DNA from: Sphingobium sp. B2D3C
Lineage (GTDB): Bacteria; Pseudomonadota; Alphaproteobacteria; Sphingomonadales; Sphingomonadaceae
Assembly: GCF_025961835.1 (NCBI RefSeq)
Contig: NZ_JAOQOK010000001.1
Span: 1,860,001 to 1,924,000 of the forward strand
Direction: 5' to 3'
DNA: 64,000 bases
In this document: in pieces, positions 16,597 through 25,446 of the stretch
Position numbering within the stretch: the stretch's first letter is position 1
Layout of the letters: every line of letters starts with the position of its first letter
Made by a program: the position numbers and the translations under genes
Notes under the pieces: model-generated
Database searches by the model: none
Told to the model about the DNA's origin: nothing
Seen by the model: only the letters and a program-made list of their open reading frames with translations

Positions 16597-17298
16597 TCAG
16601 TCCCGAGCGTTCCTGTAACGCTCCCAGAGGTCCGGCCTGCGTAACCGTGTGTCATCCTCCGCCCGTTGTTTCCGCCAGGCGGCGATCTTCGCATGATCCC
16701 CCGATCGCAACACTTCAGGGATCATACGCCCTTCCCACTCCTGGGGTCGGGTATACTGCGGATATTCAAGGAGGCCGTTCTCAAACGACTCCTCGACACC
16801 GCTAGAAGCCGCGCCCATTACGCCGGGAAGCAGGCGAATGCAAGCATCCAGCAGCATGAAAGCGCCGATTTCTCCGCCCGAGAGGATGATGTCGCCCATC
16901 GACACCTGTTCGATCGGCCGCCCTTCGAACAGCCGCTCGTCAAAGCCCTCGAAGCGCCCGCATAGAATCGTGGCGCCCGGCCCCTCGGCCAGCGTGCGAA
17001 CCCGCGCCTGCGTGATCGGCGTGCCGCGCGGCGTCATTGCCAGCACCGGCAGGTCAGGGCGCGCATCCAGCGCATGATCGACCGCCCGGGCCAGCACATC
17101 GGCGCGCAGCACCATGCCTGCCCCGCCGCCTGCCGGCGTATCGTCCACGCTCTTGTGCTTGTCCGTCGCGAAGTCGCGGATCTGGATGGGTGCGCAGGAC
17201 CACGCCCCCTCCCCCAATGCCCGACCGGCAAGCGAAATGCCGAGCGGCCCGGGAAACATCTCCGGATACAAGGTGAGAATCTGTGCAGTGAAGGTCAT
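16597..17298 (-). CDS. trmD: tRNA (guanine-N1)-methyltransferase
   Basis: A 233-residue SPOUT methyltransferase that makes m1G37 in tRNAs and so prevents frameshifting. Motifs: [21 protein letters not shown] at the N-terminus, [25 protein letters not shown] (the SAM-binding knot) and [20 protein letters not shown]. It follows the methyltransferase gene by 13 bases, and precedes rplS. Length is normal. Confidence 0.97.
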   Translation of the reverse strand: MTFTAQILTLYPEMFPGPLGISLAGRALGEGAWSCAPIQIRDFATDKHKSVDDTPAGGGAGMVLRADVLARAVDHALDARPDLPVLAMTPRGTPITQARVRTLAEGPGATILCGRFEGFDERLFEGRPIEQVSMGDIILSGGEIGAFMLLDACIRLLPGVMGAASSGVEESFENGLLEYPQYTRPQEWEGRMIPEVLRSGDHAKIAAWRKQRAEDDTRLRRPDLWERYRNARD

Positions 17299-17311
17299 GA
17301 TTTAAAGGCGA

Positions 17312-18316
17312 TCAGCGGGATTGCGGACGTGCGGGACGATCGGCGATGCACACCAAAAATTCGGCCTCCCCGCCGCCCAGAAGCGCCGAGAGGAGAGACT
17401 TGACCCGCAGGAGACGCTTCGCGACCGGCCAGCGCCTCGTGCGCAGCCCGCGCGTCCGCATGATCTCTTCCGAAGCGCCCACCATGAAATTGAACTGCCG
17501 CGAGCTGGGCTTGGCAAAAACCTTGGCGGACCGCAGGCCATTGCTGACCGCCAGGTTTCTCAGGGCGCGCCTGGTGAACAGATGCAGATGCCGGGGCGTT
17601 TCCAGCCCCCGCCAATGTTCCCCAAAATGGCGGTGCCCCAGCGCATCGACGTTCGGCGTGATCATCACTAGCCGCCCGCCTGGTGCGAGCAGTTCACCGC
17701 ACCGCGCAATCGTGCGACCGGGCTCGGGGACATGCTCGATGACATTGTCGAGCAGGATGCCGTCGAACCTCTTCCCATCAAATCGCGGATCAAAAATATC
17801 GGTCGCGAAGACCTGTGCGCCGCGCACCTGCGACGCCACGGCTACCGCCTGTTCATCGAAGTCGATCCCGACGGCGCTCCAGCCCGCCTCGACAATCGAC
17901 CGCAGGAACCCGCCGGACCCGCAGCCGACATCCAGCATGACGCCGGGCTTGCGGTGCGCGAAGTAATTGAGACCCGACTGGTAGTGATGCTTCCACCAGG
18001 GCAGCAGGCCCAGAAGCCGATAGCGCAAAGCCGGCGCATGCGAGGCGGCCCCCTCCGGCGCCACGATCACCGGTGCCTGGTCATGGGTATGGTAGGATTG
18101 ATAGAGCGTCGCCAGGCTCTGCGGCGTGGGCATGGGGTCGATCCACCCAGAGCCGCAGTGCGGATCGCGACAGATCCTCAGCCCCCAGCGTCCCGGCGCG
18201 CCGAACATCGGATCGCGCAGATCGCGATAGTGCTGAGTGCCCGATTCGCCGCACAAGGGACAATCCGGCGCGGGCAGGCAGCCAATACCCTCATTGTCCA
18301 AAACAATCGCGTTCAT
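17312..18316 (-). CDS. Class I SAM-dependent methyltransferase with N-terminal zinc ribbon
   Basis: A 334-residue protein. The N-terminus has two Cys pairs (Cys19/Cys22 and Cys49/Cys54) that look like a zinc ribbon as in methyltransferases of the Methyltransf_23 type linked to surface polysaccharide or secondary metabolism. The SAM motif is VMLDVGCGSGGFL (~130), followed by DFDEQAVAVA and LLDNVIEHVPEP. The start MNAIVL (18316) is preferred to an upstream in-frame ATG at 18367 that would enter the rimM spacer. The gene sits between rimM and trmD, which are usually adjacent. Whether it acts on a ribosomal, tRNA or unrelated substrate is unknown. Confidence 0.8.
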   Translation of the reverse strand: MNAIVLDNEGIGCLPAPDCPLCGESGTQHYRDLRDPMFGAPGRWGLRICRDPHCGSGWIDPMPTPQSLATLYQSYHTHDQAPVIVAPEGAASHAPALRYRLLGLLPWWKHHYQSGLNYFAHRKPGVMLDVGCGSGGFLRSIVEAGWSAVGIDFDEQAVAVASQVRGAQVFATDIFDPRFDGKRFDGILLDNVIEHVPEPGRTIARCGELLAPGGRLVMITPNVDALGHRHFGEHWRGLETPRHLHLFTRRALRNLAVSNGLRSAKVFAKPSSRQFNFMVGASEEIMRTRGLRTRRWPVAKRLLRVKSLLSALLGGGEAEFLVCIADRPARPQSR

Positions 18317-18407
18317 GCGGCCCTGCGCTCTTGGAGGTGATCGATCGAGACCGATCCATGTGGGCAAGCAAGAGGCCCGTCCTCATTCGCCGAAGCGGAA
18401 TGTCCTG

Positions 18408-18902
18408 TCAGTCTGCAAGGAAAAGACTGCTCAGGACAAGTCTTTCCTCGTTCCAGTCGAGCACCGCTTCCGGCAGCATGGGGACCATGAACCGTTTTCC
18501 GCCGGGCTTCTCGATTTCGATGACGTCACCGGCCCCGAAATTCTCGACAGCCACGACCGTCCCCACCGCTTCAGCCGATTCGGCAACGCAGGACAGGCCG
18601 ATCAAATCGACATGATAATATTCGCCGGGTTCGAGCGGGGGCAGCGCTGAGCGCGGAACGGTGAGTTCCACGCCGCGCAAGGCTTCGGCGGCATTGCGAT
18701 CGGTAATTTCCGCAAAACGCGCGACGGCGCCATTCGAGCCATCGCGTACCGTCTTGAGCGTGAGGGTGCGACCGACCGCCTCGAAGCTCTTGTAGCGCTT
18801 CAAGCTCTCCGGCCCATCGCCGAAGAGCTTGAGACGCACTTCCCCCGTCACGCCATGCGCGCCGATGACAGCCGCGAGCGTGACGGGACGATCCACGGGC
18901 AA
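18408..18902 (-). CDS. rimM: 16S rRNA processing protein RimM
   Basis: A 164-residue RimM. It has the N-terminal beta-barrel GAHGVTGEVRLKLFGD and the C-terminal PRC-barrel YYHVDLIGLSCVAE to MLPEAVLDWNEERLVL. RimM helps assemble the head of the 30S subunit, binding S19. It follows rpsP after two bases. A 91-base gap then leads to the inserted methyltransferase. Confidence 0.96.
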   Translation of the reverse strand: MPVDRPVTLAAVIGAHGVTGEVRLKLFGDGPESLKRYKSFEAVGRTLTLKTVRDGSNGAVARFAEITDRNAAEALRGVELTVPRSALPPLEPGEYYHVDLIGLSCVAESAEAVGTVVAVENFGAGDVIEIEKPGGKRFMVPMLPEAVLDWNEERLVLSSLFLAD

Positions 18903-18904
18903 GA

Positions 18905-19369
18905 TCAGCCTTCGGCCTGCTCTTCAGCGGCAGCCTCGGTAGCGGGTGCTTCCTCGGCGGGGGCTTCAGCAGCCGGCTCTTCAGCCGGAGCATTGGCGGC
19001 TTCTTCCGCAGCCTTGCGGGCTTCCTCGGCCTCGGCCAGCTTGGTGGCCTTGTCCTCGGCGCGGTCCTTGGCCTTCTGGCCCGGCTCTGCCTTGTTGGGG
19101 TTGTTGCGCGCGGCGCGCTCCTTGACGCCTGCGGCATCGAGGAAGCGGGCGACACGGTCGGTCGGCTGGGCGCCGACGCTCACCCAGTGCTTGGCGCGCT
19201 CGGTGTCGAGCACGACGCGCTTCTCGTCATCCTTGGCGAGCAGCGGGTTGTAGCTGCCGATGCGCTCGATGAAGCGGCCATCGCGCGGCGAGCGGCTGTC
19301 CGTCACCACGATCTTGTAATAGGGGCGCTTCTTGGAGCCACCGCGCGACAGGCGAATGCTGGTTGCCAT
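18905..19369 (-). CDS. rpsP: 30S ribosomal protein S16 with a long Ala/Glu-rich tail
   Basis: A 154-residue S16. The core is residues 1-~85 ([36 protein letters not shown]). The tail beyond ~95 is a low-complexity Ala/Glu/Pro run ([16 protein letters not shown] and similar), making it about twice the length of the E. coli protein. Such tails occur in alphaproteobacteria. It is 51 bases downstream of ffh and starts the ribosomal part of the operon. Confidence 0.97.
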   Translation of the reverse strand: MATSIRLSRGGSKKRPYYKIVVTDSRSPRDGRFIERIGSYNPLLAKDDEKRVVLDTERAKHWVSVGAQPTDRVARFLDAAGVKERAARNNPNKAEPGQKAKDRAEDKATKLAEAEEARKAAEEAANAPAEEPAAEAPAEEAPATEAAAEEQAEG

Positions 19370-19420
19370 CTGTAACTTACCTTACCTTTCTTCTGAACTC
19401 TGAACCTGAAATTCGTTACG

Positions 19421-20908
19421 TTACTTCTTGAGAAAATTCTGAAAACCCGGCGGAAGTTTAGGCATGTCCGGCATCCCCGGAAGGCCCTTGAGGGCGCTGA
19501 GATCGCCTTGCCCGGCTCCCGGTGTACCGCCACCACCGCCGAGCAAACCGCCCAGCCCGCCGCCGCCACCGCCGCCCGCGAACATCTTGGCCAGTCCCTT
19601 GAGACCGCCCATTTTCTTGATCTTCTTCATAGCGGTTTCCATCTCCTTGTGCATCTTGAGGAGACGGTTGACGTCCTGCACCTGAAGACCGGCGCCCTTG
19701 GCCACGCGGATCTTGCGCTTGGCGTTGAGCAATTCCGGCTTCTCCCGTTCCTTGAGCGTCATCGAGCCGATGAGCGCATCGAGGTGAACGAGTGTCTTGT
19801 CGTTGACGCCGGCATTGGTCATCTGCGCCTGCGCCTTTTTGAGGCCGGGGATCATGCCCGCGAGCATGCCGAGGCCGCCCATGCGCTGCATCTGGCTGAG
19901 CTGCGCGCGCAGATCGTTGAGATCGAACTTGCCGGCAGCCATGCGCTTGGCCAGCTTGTCGGCATCTTCCTGCTGGATCGTCTCCGCCGCGCGCTCGACC
20001 AAGCTGACGACATCGCCCATACCAAGGATGCGCTGCGCGACCCGCGCGGGATGGAAGGGCTCGATGGCATCGAGCTTTTCGCCGGTGCCCGCGAACTTGA
20101 TCGGCTGGCCGGTGACGGCACGCATGGAGAGCGCGGCACCCCCACGCGCATCGCCGTCCATGCGGGTGAGGACGACGCCGGTCAGCGGCACCTGCTCGGT
20201 GAAGCTCTTGGCGACGTTGACGGCGTCCTGGCCGGTCAGGCTGTCGACGACCAGCAGGATTTCAGCCGGCGTCGCGACATCCGCGACCGCTTTCATCTCG
20301 TCCATCAGCGCCTGATCGACATGCAGGCGGCCGGCCGTGTCCAGCATCAGCACGTCGAAGCCCTGCAGCTTCGCGGACTGGAGCGCGCGGCGGGCAATAT
20401 CCACCGGCTGCTGACCGGGCACGATCGGCAGCGTCGCGACATCGGTCTGCGTGCCGAGGACGGCGAGCTGCTCCTGCGCCGCCGGGCGATTGACGTCGAG
20501 CGACGCCATCAGCACCTTCTTGCGCTCTTTTTCTTTGAGGCGCTTGGCGAGCTTGGCCGTGCTCGTGGTCTTGCCCGAGCCCTGCAGGCCGACCATCATG
20601 ATGACGGCCGGTGGCGTCACGTCGATCAACAACTCGCTGGTCTCGGCGCCCAATGTCTCGGTCAGCGTGTCGGAGACGATCTTGACGACCATCTGCCCCG
20701 GCGTGACCGAGCGCAGAACGTCCGACCCCACCGCGCGCTCGGTCGCCTTGTCGACGAACGCGCGCACGACCGGCAAGGCGACGTCGGCTTCCAGCAGGGC
20801 GATTCGGACCTCGCGCATCGCGGCACGCACGTCCGCCTCGGTCAGCGCGCCGCGCCCCCGAAGCTTCTCGAACACCCCACCGAGCCGATCGCTCAGACTA
20901 TCGAACAT
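19421..20908 (-). CDS. ffh: Signal recognition particle protein Ffh
   Basis: A 495-residue SRP54-type GTPase that targets nascent membrane proteins. It has an N domain, the G domain with GLQGSGKTTSTAKL, DVNRPAA, DTAGRL and TRMDGDARGGAALS, and the Met-rich M domain (MQRMGGLGMLAGMIPG, MKKIKKMGG). The C-terminus has a glycine-rich run, then LPGMPDMPKLPPGF. The start MFDSL at 20908 is the normal Ffh start; 17 extra upstream codons are open but not conserved-looking. Confidence 0.97.
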   Translation of the reverse strand: MFDSLSDRLGGVFEKLRGRGALTEADVRAAMREVRIALLEADVALPVVRAFVDKATERAVGSDVLRSVTPGQMVVKIVSDTLTETLGAETSELLIDVTPPAVIMMVGLQGSGKTTSTAKLAKRLKEKERKKVLMASLDVNRPAAQEQLAVLGTQTDVATLPIVPGQQPVDIARRALQSAKLQGFDVLMLDTAGRLHVDQALMDEMKAVADVATPAEILLVVDSLTGQDAVNVAKSFTEQVPLTGVVLTRMDGDARGGAALSMRAVTGQPIKFAGTGEKLDAIEPFHPARVAQRILGMGDVVSLVERAAETIQQEDADKLAKRMAAGKFDLNDLRAQLSQMQRMGGLGMLAGMIPGLKKAQAQMTNAGVNDKTLVHLDALIGSMTLKEREKPELLNAKRKIRVAKGAGLQVQDVNRLLKMHKEMETAMKKIKKMGGLKGLAKMFAGGGGGGGLGGLLGGGGGTPGAGQGDLSALKGLPGMPDMPKLPPGFQNFLKK

Positions 20909-21247
20909 CACCACCTCATTGCGGCAGAAGCCGCTGAAAAACCAACCAAAACGCCACAACGCACAAAGCGCCGGTGGGCGAAACCTCGCCGACCAGCGTC
21001 TATCCTTGGACAGTGAAAATCCAGGACTGTCAGGGCGCCCGGGCAGTTGGACAACCGCGCCGGAACAACGGCTCCTTAACGAAATCCGCCGGTTAAGACA
21101 AGAAGGCAGGCATCCGGGCCTGCGGTGGACGCACGGAGAGGCCGAATCAGAAAGGCTTTGGCAGGAATTTGCCGCTATGGCGCTTGCAGTTTGGAAATCC
21201 GCTCTTAGCTGCTATTCTGCGCGACAGAGCCAAGGAATGAGGGTGCA
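20909..21247. promoter_or_regulatory. Divergent intergenic region with a candidate promoter for the EpsI-like gene
   Basis: A 339-base region between ffh (minus) and the EpsI-like gene (plus). A candidate sigma-70-like promoter for the plus strand is TTGGAA at 21191-21196 and TATTCT at 21213-21218 with a 16-base spacer, about 30 bases from the start codon. I see no other gene, hairpin or repeat of note in it; the ffh promoter must lie near 20910-21000 but I could not pin it down. Confidence 0.45.
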
Positions 21248-21979
21248 GTGGCAGCGGACGACGTAAATTCAGTTGCGGTAGAGAGCGAGCCTACCCCGGG
21301 CACACTTAGCCGTCGCCATCTCCTCATGGGCGGCGCCATGCTGGCCGTCAGCGGCCTTGCCGTCGCGCGCGAGCCACATCAGCGTTACCGCGACCTCTCC
21401 GACAAGCAGTTCGAGGCCCTGTTCCCCAAGGCGTTCGGCGATTGGAAGACGCTCCCGGTCAGCGAGCTCGTGTTGCCGCCCGAGAGCGACCTTGCCAACA
21501 AGCTCTATCAACACATTCTCACGCGTACCTACGTCAATTCCAAGGGCGTGGGCGTGATGTTCCTGGCGGCTTACAACAGCAAGCAGTTGAACAACGTCCA
21601 GCTCCACCGCCCCGAAATCTGCTATTATGCTGGGGGCTTCGCGATCAAGAATAGCGAACCCATCAGTCTTCCGGTCGATGTCGCCGGCCATCAGACAGTC
21701 ATTCCGGCTCGGTCGGTGACAGCAGTGCTCGGCTCGCGCAACGAGAACATCCTGTACTGGACGCGCATCGGTTCCGACTTCCCGCAAAGCTGGCTGATGC
21801 AGCGCATCGCGATGACCAAGGCCAATATCGCCGGCTATCTTGCCGACGGGTTGCTTGTCCGCATGTCGGTGATCGACAAGAACTACGATGAGTCCCTGCA
21901 CAACATGCAGAGCTTCATCGCAGACATGCTCAAGCATTCGGGCGAACCGACCCGGGACATGGTCGTCGGCGACGCCTGA
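21248..21979 (+). CDS. EpsI family exosortase-associated protein
   Basis: A 243-residue EpsI-domain protein. After an N-terminal twin-Arg-like membrane segment (SRRHLLMGGAMLAVSGLAVA, ~residues 21-40), it has the family marks: FGDWKTLPV, YNSKQLNNVQLHRPEICYYAGG with the conserved Cys, and a C-terminal VRMSVIDKN. EpsI domains accompany exosortases that process PEP-CTERM proteins, and exopolysaccharide loci. The start is a GTG after GAGGG; a later ATG at 21326 would cut the leader. In this window it has no exosortase next to it. Confidence 0.8.
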   Translation: MAADDVNSVAVESEPTPGTLSRRHLLMGGAMLAVSGLAVAREPHQRYRDLSDKQFEALFPKAFGDWKTLPVSELVLPPESDLANKLYQHILTRTYVNSKGVGVMFLAAYNSKQLNNVQLHRPEICYYAGGFAIKNSEPISLPVDVAGHQTVIPARSVTAVLGSRNENILYWTRIGSDFPQSWLMQRIAMTKANIAGYLADGLLVRMSVIDKNYDESLHNMQSFIADMLKHSGEPTRDMVVGDA

Positions 21980-21990
21980 TCCCGACGTCG

Positions 21991-22518
21991 CTAGAGCCGG
22001 CCTTCCAGCTCGGCGATCCCGGCGACCAGCCCGGCCGCGAAAAGCCCGTTGCGAAACTGTGGCAGCATTAGAGTGTCTATGATCGCCTGGCAGTCATCGT
22101 CCGGAATGGCGGCGGCAAGGCCCTGCCCGACCGCGATGCGGACCAGCTGTTCCCTCGGCGCGAGCAGAATCACGATGCCCTCAGCCCCCGGCGCACCCAC
22201 GGCCCAGCGATCGCCAAGCTCGCTTGCATAGCCGGCAATGTCCTGCCCATCGAGGGACGGCACCGTGACGACGATGGCCTCCCGCCCGGTCGCGGCCTGC
22301 AGCCCTACCAGCCGGCGCTCGATCTGGTGCCGCTGATCGGGCGTGAACAGCGCCGCAACGTCGGTCACCCAGCCATCGCGCGCGATCGGCAGGCTGGATG
22401 GGAGGACGATCTGGGCGGTCTCGGTCGGTTCACCGGCCGCGGCGGGCGCACCGATTAGCCCCGCCGCCACGCACAGGGCCGCGATGCCAAGCGCGGAAAG
22501 CCCGCGTGTCAGGATCAC
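21991..22518 (-). CDS. TPM domain protein (YgcG-like)
   Basis: A 175-residue exported protein with a signal peptide (1-28) and a TPM/phosphatase-like domain: [73 protein letters not shown]. No C-terminal membrane anchor is seen, unlike many YgcG proteins. It overlaps the thiE stop by four bases (ATGA), so it is co-translated as the last gene of gpx-thiE-TPM. TPM domains have been linked to photosystem repair or phosphatase activity; the role here is unknown. Confidence 0.8.
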   Translation of the reverse strand: MILTRGLSALGIAALCVAAGLIGAPAAAGEPTETAQIVLPSSLPIARDGWVTDVAALFTPDQRHQIERRLVGLQAATGREAIVVTVPSLDGQDIAGYASELGDRWAVGAPGAEGIVILLAPREQLVRIAVGQGLAAAIPDDDCQAIIDTLMLPQFRNGLFAAGLVAGIAELEGRL

Positions 22519-23159
22519 CCAAGCACTTTCGCAAAGGCGGCAACACCGGCGCGCGGCCCATCAGGGTGGTTCCACACCGCGCCACTCACCGCGAGAAAAT
22601 CGGCGCCAGCCTCGACCAACGGCGCTGCATTGTCGGCAGTGATGCCGCCGATGGCGACGCAGGGAATTTCAAAGATGGACGACCACCAGCGCAGCAGGTC
22701 CGGTTCCGCATGGTGGCTCACCTCCTTGGTGGTGGTGGGATAGAAGGCCCCGAAGGCGACATAATCAGCGCCAGCTTCCCCGGCTTCCATCGCCATATGA
22801 CGACTGTCATGACAGGTCACGCCAATCTGGGCCGAGGGGCCGAGCATGCGCCGGGCCTCGCGAGGATCCCCATCCCCCTGCCCCAGATGAACGCCATCGG
22901 CGCCGAGGCGCTGGGCCAGCGCGATGCTGTCATTGACGATGAAGGCGACATCCCGCTCTGCGCACAGGCGCTGGAGCGGTTCGGCCAGCCGCGCGACTTC
23001 TTCCTCGCTCACGCCCTTGAGGCGAAGCTGAAACGCGGCGACGCTGCCACCGTCCAGCGCCTCGGCAAGGCGGGCGGCGAAATCCTCGCCGATCACCGGC
23101 GGGGAGATCAGGTAGAGCTGGCAGGGCGGAAGGCTGAGCGCCTGTGTGGTCTCGGTCAT
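22515..23159 (-). CDS. thiE: Thiamine-phosphate synthase
   Basis: A 214-residue ThiE that joins HMP-PP and the thiazole phosphate. Motifs: [58 protein letters not shown] and [28 protein letters not shown]. The loop is H-L-G-Q as usual. It follows gpx by 30 bases and overlaps the TPM gene. No other thiamine genes or TPP riboswitch are seen nearby. Confidence 0.93.
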   Translation of the reverse strand: MTETTQALSLPPCQLYLISPPVIGEDFAARLAEALDGGSVAAFQLRLKGVSEEEVARLAEPLQRLCAERDVAFIVNDSIALAQRLGADGVHLGQGDGDPREARRMLGPSAQIGVTCHDSRHMAMEAGEAGADYVAFGAFYPTTTKEVSHHAEPDLLRWWSSIFEIPCVAIGGITADNAAPLVEAGADFLAVSGAVWNHPDGPRAGVAAFAKVLG

Positions 23160-23189
23160 TCCGCCCCCATAAGCCCGGTGGCCGCGCGG

Positions 23190-23759
23190 TCAACCGGCGG
23201 CAGCGGAACCCGACAACGCCGCCTCGATCGCGGCAACGAGATCGCCATTGTCCGGCTTGGTATCCGGGGAGAAGCGCGCCAGCACCGTGCCGTCGCGCCC
23301 GACGAGGAATTTCTCGAAATTCCAGAGCAGTTCCGGCGGATCGTTCGGCGTGCGGTTGCCGCTTTTGAGGCGCTCGCGAAACGCGCCATCGTTGCGCGCT
23401 TCCGGCTGCGCCTGCGTCAGGGCCGCGAACAGCGGGTGCTTGTCCGGCCCGGTGGCGACCACCTTCTCGAACATGGGGAAGCCCACGCCGAAATTAGTCG
23501 TGCAGAAGCTCTCGATCTCCTCATTGGAGCCCGGCTCCTGCCCCGCAAAATCGTTGGCGGGAAAGCCCAGCACGACGAGGCCATCGTCCTTATATTTGCG
23601 ATAGAGCGCTTCTAGCCCCTCATATTGCGGGGTGAGGCCGCATTTGGACGCCACGTTGACGATCAGCAGCACCTTGCCGGCATAATCGCCCAGCGACGCA
23701 TCATCGCCCTTGATGGTCTTGAGCGGAATTTCGTCCAAAGCAGTCGTCGTCGCGGTCAT
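23190..23759 (-). CDS. Glutathione peroxidase family protein
   Basis: A 189-residue thiol peroxidase. The catalytic tetrad is visible: Cys40 in VASKCGLTPQ, Gln74 in AGQEPG, Trp146 and Asn147 in LLWNFEKF. Cys replaces Sec, so it reduces peroxides with thioredoxin or glutathione. GGAGG lies six bases before the ATG at 23759 and touches the earlier ATG at 23765, so the later start is used. Confidence 0.93.
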   Translation of the reverse strand: MTATTTALDEIPLKTIKGDDASLGDYAGKVLLIVNVASKCGLTPQYEGLEALYRKYKDDGLVVLGFPANDFAGQEPGSNEEIESFCTTNFGVGFPMFEKVVATGPDKHPLFAALTQAQPEARNDGAFRERLKSGNRTPNDPPELLWNFEKFLVGRDGTVLARFSPDTKPDNGDLVAAIEAALSGSAAAG

Positions 23760-23872
23760 GGTCATCCTCCAGATGAAAAAGGGCAGCTCGCCCAAGATAG
23801 GGAGCCGCCCTTCCTCTGTCATCGGGTGGAGACCGCAGGCGACGCAATTGGGCGCCGCCCCGTCGTGTCGCG

Positions 23873-24757
23873 TCAGGCCGCGACCTTGTCCGTCGAGGCT
23901 TCGTAGATCTCGTCGATCGCGCTGGCGAGCGAGGCGTTGAACTCCTCATCGCTCATCTGGTGACGCAGATCTTCCAGCAGAGCGCGGCTGAAGCTGGCAA
24001 TCATGCCGCGATTCTTCGCCAGTTCGGCGCACGCCTCGGGACGCTTGTAGCCGCCCGAGAGCGCCACGACGCGCAGCACCTTGGGATGATCGACCAGCGG
24101 ACCGAACAGGCCGGCCTTCTCGGGAATCGACAGCTTGAGCATCACCTGCTGACCCTCGGGGAGCGCATCGAGCGCCTTGAGGATTTCCTCCAGCAGGATC
24201 TGGTCGGCCTGCGCCCGCTCGGCGCTCTTGATGTTCACTTCCGGCTCGATAATCGGCATCAGGCCCGCCGCCAGCACTTGCTGGCCAATCTCGAACTGCT
24301 GCTTGACGATGGCGGCAATTCCCTCGCGATTGGCGAGATTGACGACCGAGCGCTCCTTGGTACCAAACACGCCGAGGCTCTTGGCACGCTTGAGCAGCGC
24401 GTCCAGCTCCGGCATCGGCTTCATCATCTGCACGCCATTGGCCTCGTCTTCCAGGCCCTTGTCGATCTTGATGAACGGCACGACGCCGCGTTCGATGAGC
24501 GCGGCCGGCGTCGGCTTGCCGTCCACGGTGCCGTCCATGGTCTTCTCGAACAAGATGGCGCCCAGCACCTTCTCGCCGGTGAAGGCGGGCGAGGTGATGA
24601 TGCGGCTACGCATCTGGTGGATCAGGCCGAACATCTCTTCATCGCCCGAATAGGCGTTTTCTTCGATGCCATAGCCCTTCAGCGCCTTGGGCGTGGAGCC
24701 ACCGCTCTGGTCGAGCGCGGCAATGAAGCCCTGCCCCTTGGCAATCTTCTCGGTCAT
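23873..24757 (-). CDS. Fructose-bisphosphate aldolase class I
   Basis: A 294-residue class I aldolase with FIAALDQSGGSTPKALKGYG at the N-terminus, the EKTMDG stretch and the KIDKG stretch, MPIIEPEVNI and KLSIPEKAGLF; a Schiff-base Lys is the family chemistry. Length matches the short bacterial class I type. An AGGA lies about eight bases before the ATG at 24757; two further in-frame ATGs about 15-18 bases upstream are possible. It stands between gpx and the divergent tlpA gene. Confidence 0.9.
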   Translation of the reverse strand: MTEKIAKGQGFIAALDQSGGSTPKALKGYGIEENAYSGDEEMFGLIHQMRSRIITSPAFTGEKVLGAILFEKTMDGTVDGKPTPAALIERGVVPFIKIDKGLEDEANGVQMMKPMPELDALLKRAKSLGVFGTKERSVVNLANREGIAAIVKQQFEIGQQVLAAGLMPIIEPEVNIKSAERAQADQILLEEILKALDALPEGQQVMLKLSIPEKAGLFGPLVDHPKVLRVVALSGGYKRPEACAELAKNRGMIASFSRALLEDLRHQMSDEEFNASLASAIDEIYEASTDKVAA

Positions 24758-24921
24758 GTCGGAGTCCTGCATCATCCTGTCCTGTTTTTCGAAGTGGTGC
24801 CAAAATCGGCGGTGCTGTGTGGCACGCCTATGCCGCGCCTGCGCCGCATATTGCAAGCCGGTCAACCATCTTGACGGGCGCACTGCCCGGAACGAAAGAT
24901 GGTTGGAAGGGGGGACGATCG

Positions 24922-25446
24922 ATGCGCTCAAAATTCGCGGCCGTTGCCGCACTGATTGCGATCATCGGCATGAGCGTGGCCCGGCCAGCGCACGCTCAAA
25001 AGATCAAGGTGGGCGACCTAGCGCCAGCGTTCACGCTGATGCTGGCTGATGGAAGCTCGGTTTCGCTGGCCGATCTCAAAGGGCAAGTCGTCGTCCTCAA
25101 TTTCTGGGCGACATGGTGCGGACCATGCATCAAGGAACTGCCGACGTTGGACGCCTTTCACGACATCCTGAAGGACAAGGGGCTGCGCGTTTTTGCCGTG
25201 GCGACAGAAGATTCCGTGCCGCTCCCCAAGCTCAAGAAAATGCTGGCCGGGATGACCATCCCGATGGTTCGACGGGTGAAAGGCCCCTATCGCCATCTGG
25301 GCGCGCTCCCCACAAACTTCGTGATCGGGCGCGACGGACGCGTTCGTTATGCCGCCACCGGCGCCTTCGACCTCGATCAACTCAACCGCGTAATCATTCC
25401 GCTGATGAACGAGCGGGCGCCAACGGCTCCCGCTCGCTCGCGTTGA
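24922..25446 (+). CDS. TlpA-family thiol-disulfide oxidoreductase
   Basis: A 174-residue exported thioredoxin-like protein. The signal peptide is 1-25 and the active-site WCGPC has Cys66 and Cys69. KVGDLAPAFTLMLADGSSVSLADLKG precedes it and GALPTNFVIGRDG carries the cis-Pro. It would reduce or shuffle disulfides in the periplasm, for example for cytochrome maturation. A GGAAGGGGGG run precedes the ATG. Its stop codon abuts that of the convergent pgk gene with no spacer. Confidence 0.9.
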   Translation: MRSKFAAVAALIAIIGMSVARPAHAQKIKVGDLAPAFTLMLADGSSVSLADLKGQVVVLNFWATWCGPCIKELPTLDAFHDILKDKGLRVFAVATEDSVPLPKLKKMLAGMTIPMVRRVKGPYRHLGALPTNFVIGRDGRVRYAATGAFDLDQLNRVIIPLMNERAPTAPARSR

